Shown: positions 62,330 through 64,000 of the stretch, in pieces
How the letters are laid out: every line of letters begins with the position of its first letter
Position numbering within the stretch: position 1 is the stretch's first letter
Source: Alkalinema sp. RU_4_3
GTDB taxonomy: Bacteria > Cyanobacteriota > Cyanobacteriia > Leptolyngbyales > Leptolyngbyaceae
Assembly: GCA_012031975.1 (NCBI GenBank)
Contig: JAAUSA010000002.1
Location: forward strand, 1-64,000
DNA length: 64,000 bases
Direction of reading: 5' to 3'
Notes under the pieces: generated by a model
Databases searched by the model: none
Told to the model about the DNA's origin: nothing
Seen by the model: only the letters and a program-made list of their open reading frames with translations
Position numbers and translations under genes: made by a program

Positions 62330-62695
62330 TTAGGGGGCCTGCTCCCGCAGGGTGGCAATCTCCTGGCGCAACGCGATCAACTGCTCCGTCAAAGACTTCA
62401 GCTCCGCCTGGACATCCGGCCCCACGGGCACAGCCTGGGTCGTCACCACCATTTCCGAGGCGGGCTGGCCATTGCGGTTGGCCCAAAGGCGATCGACCGT
62501 ACGACGGGCTTCCTCCTCCGTCACGGCTCCCTTGCCTGCCAGTTCTTCAACGAGGCCCAGGGGATTGGTGCGAAGGCGATCGAGGTTTTGCTGATAGAGC
62601 GCAGGGTTTTGAATGCCTTCGACGAGGCTGGTGGTGGCACCGATGCCGACGCGGAAGCCCTTTTGGATTGTTTGTAAAATGGTTTCGGGATTCAT
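62330..62695 (-). CDS. Phasin-like helical protein
   Basis: 121 residues from ATG 62695. NPETILQTIQKGFRVGIGAT, TSLVEGIQNPALYQQNLDRL and the coiled-coil end LKSLTEQLIALRQEIATLRE. The pattern matches the cyanobacterial phasin-like group (granule- or membrane-surface helical proteins), but I have no firm family hit. Just upstream (in transcription) of dusB on the same strand. Confidence 0.65.
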   Translation of the reverse strand: MNPETILQTIQKGFRVGIGATTSLVEGIQNPALYQQNLDRLRTNPLGLVEELAGKGAVTEEEARRTVDRLWANRNGQPASEMVVTTQAVPVGPDVQAELKSLTEQLIALRQEIATLREQAP

Positions 62696-62786
62696 AGGAG
62701 AGTACAGGTCTTGGCTGGACTTGGATAATGCCATCCTAACCCAGGAAGAATCGATCCGTGGGTTGGGCTAACCGATCGGCGGCCGA

Positions 62787-63128
62787 TCAGGCCAGGGCCG
62801 TCAAATACTGATCCAAATCCTCCGACACCTGACAAAACTCCGCCTCCGTACTCAGCCGAAACTCCGGATGCTTCACGGTGATCAGGACCTTTGCCGCGAA
62901 GGGCGAGGGATAGAGGTTGGGGTTGCAAAACACCTCTAGGAAGACCGTGCCTTGGTTGTGGTATTCCAGGTTCTTGAGTTTTGTCGTGGGGGGAGACCCC
63001 GCAGCATTGGCGGCAATCTTGAGCTGTTGCATCAGTAGATCGAAATCAGCACGCAGCTTTTGGGCGGCCTCCAGGGTGAAATCGAAGCCGACGGTCCCCT
63101 GGGGGAGATTCAAGATGAGATGGGTCAT
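62787..63128 (-). CDS. Conserved hypothetical protein
   Basis: 113 residues, cytoplasmic, compact (THLILNLPQGTVGFDFTLEA, LEYHNQGTVFLEVFCNPNLY, LITVKHPEFRLSTEAEFCQV). Balanced composition and clean codon use. Twelve bases behind the pentapeptide gene, so likely the same transcript. No recognised domain. Confidence 0.65.
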   Translation of the reverse strand: MTHLILNLPQGTVGFDFTLEAAQKLRADFDLLMQQLKIAANAAGSPPTTKLKNLEYHNQGTVFLEVFCNPNLYPSPFAAKVLITVKHPEFRLSTEAEFCQVSEDLDQYLTALA

Positions 63129-63140
63129 GCTGTTTATCGG

Positions 63141-63737
63141 TTAGATGAATTGGGGTTGAATCCGCATAGAAGGCAGGATCGTTCTCACCATACGAGCCCG
63201 AAATAGATCTGCCCCCGTCAAGTCCGCCCCCGTCAAATCCGCTTGACTGAGATCGGCCTCGGCTAAATTGGCGCCCCGCAGATCAGCATAGCGAAGATCG
63301 GCCTTGCCGAGATTGGCTCGACTTAAATCTGCACCTTTAAAATTGGCCAACCGCAGATCCGCCTGGGCCAGCATCGCCCGATGTAAATCTGCATGGCTGA
63401 AATTGCAGCGCACCGCCATCGATCGACTCAAATTGGCACAGATCAGGCTGGCATAGCTGAAATTCGATCGCCACAGATAGGTCTCCACCAACTGGGCCTC
63501 CGTCAAGATGGACTGCCTCAAATCACTGCGAATGATCTTACTGTGGGTCAGACTGGCTTGATTGAGATTGATCCCCGGCAATTTGACTTCGATGAGATCC
63601 GCCCCGCGTAACTTAGAGCGTTGAAAGTTCCGCTCCCCCTGGCCATAGGCCTGCAAAATATCCACAGCCCGGACAGAATGCACAATAAATTCATCCTCTA
63701 ATTCCGAGGACAAAATCTCCCAATGTTTCATATTCAA
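63141..63737 (-). CDS. Pentapeptide repeat protein
   Basis: 198 residues. From about residue 35 there are many A(D/N)LXX units (LRGADLIEVKL, ADLRLANFKGADLSRANLGK, ADLRYADLRGANLAEADLSQ), forming a right-handed quadrilateral beta-helix. The first 30 residues are a helical cap. No signal peptide, so probably cytoplasmic. Function unknown; many such proteins in cyanobacteria have no assigned role. Confidence 0.9.
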   Translation of the reverse strand: MNMKHWEILSSELEDEFIVHSVRAVDILQAYGQGERNFQRSKLRGADLIEVKLPGINLNQASLTHSKIIRSDLRQSILTEAQLVETYLWRSNFSYASLICANLSRSMAVRCNFSHADLHRAMLAQADLRLANFKGADLSRANLGKADLRYADLRGANLAEADLSQADLTGADLTGADLFRARMVRTILPSMRIQPQFI

Positions 63738-63935
63738 TTGATTCTCGCAAGCGAAGAACTGAGCAGGTACTTAATGTCAATCTAGATAAAAAATTGCAAG
63801 ATTGTCCGTGCTTTTATGGGAGCAGCACTTTATGAGTGTAACCAGCTACAATTCTCTCAATTTTGCGGAAGGGAAACCCTGTTTGTTAGATTCTTTAGCG
63901 TTTTTTAAATCAAGTTGATGGCCAGTTACAAAAGT

Positions 63936-64000
63936 TTATGATTCCCGCTGAATCAGGGATTGGATGGTGGCCAGGTCAATAAAGCGATCGGCTAAATTCA
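63936..64000 (-). CDS. 3' end of a gene running off the window
   Basis: The minus-strand frame enters from beyond position 64000 and ends at TAA 63936-63938, encoding NLADRFIDLATIQSLIQRES. Only the last 20 residues are visible, so the family cannot be named. The 198 bases between it and the pentapeptide gene hold no recognisable gene. Confidence 0.5.
   Translation of the reverse strand, partial: NLADRFIDLATIQSLIQRES

Overview
The window is chromosomal DNA of a cyanobacterium. Supporting evidence: the octamer GCGATCGC (HIP1) recurs throughout; there are several Uma2-family (DUF820) genes, a DUF1517 protein, a squalene-hopene cyclase, a cyanobacterial-type TamB-like giant protein, CbiD, and many small toxin-antitoxin genes. 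I do not assign a genus.

Layout. 1-3254: end of an ISL3-type transposase, a PIN toxin module, small cyanobacterial genes, a palindromic repeat and a Uma2 gene. 3255-4510: a DAHP synthase gene preceded by two tandem leader-peptide attenuators, both very rich in Phe/Tyr/Trp codons. 4482-6216: a periplasmic solute-binding protein and a small membrane protein. 6359-11054: a four-gene minus-strand operon of long helical proteins. Three are paralogues and two carry a central hydrophobic 'head', an architecture that suggests a multi-component alpha-helical pore-forming toxin. 11655-17385: a glycosyltransferase, a galactose-oxidase-like copper enzyme broken by one extra G, an SGNH esterase split by a 101-bp MITE, and a MOSC protein. 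17473-23378: a minus-strand gene run with a subtilase, a PatG-C-like protein, a small sandwich-like protein, a beta-helix protein, a two-TM protein and a 12-TPR membrane protein, largely without HIP1 sites. 24001-26160: a DUF4347/beta-helix surface protein and a small RTX-like protein, bracketed by 50-bp direct repeats next to a LuxR regulator. 27399-29367: an SH3 secreted protein, a nucleotidyltransferase-like protein and an unknown. 29417-37414: TamB, MurI and an AMIN-amidase (cell envelope). 37760-47467: nitrilase, small conserved genes, DUF1517, TauE/SafE, a PEP-mutase-like gene (frameshifted), squalene-hopene cyclase and an M3 peptidase (frameshifted). 47548-52042: an island of toxin-antitoxin and related small genes with internal duplications. 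52059-64000: housekeeping genes cbiD, guaA, tRNA-Gly(CCC), 1-Cys peroxiredoxin, a PPIase plus type I exporter ABC protein, dusB and a pentapeptide protein.

At least five genes are interrupted by single-base shifts, mostly in homopolymers. This is either assembly indel error or unusual decay, and it should be resolved before any of these genes is called a pseudogene. The strongest candidates for undescribed biology are the aromatic tandem attenuator (3349-3625), the helical pore-former-like operon (6359-11054) and the subtilase/PatG-C/beta-helix operon (17473-23378).
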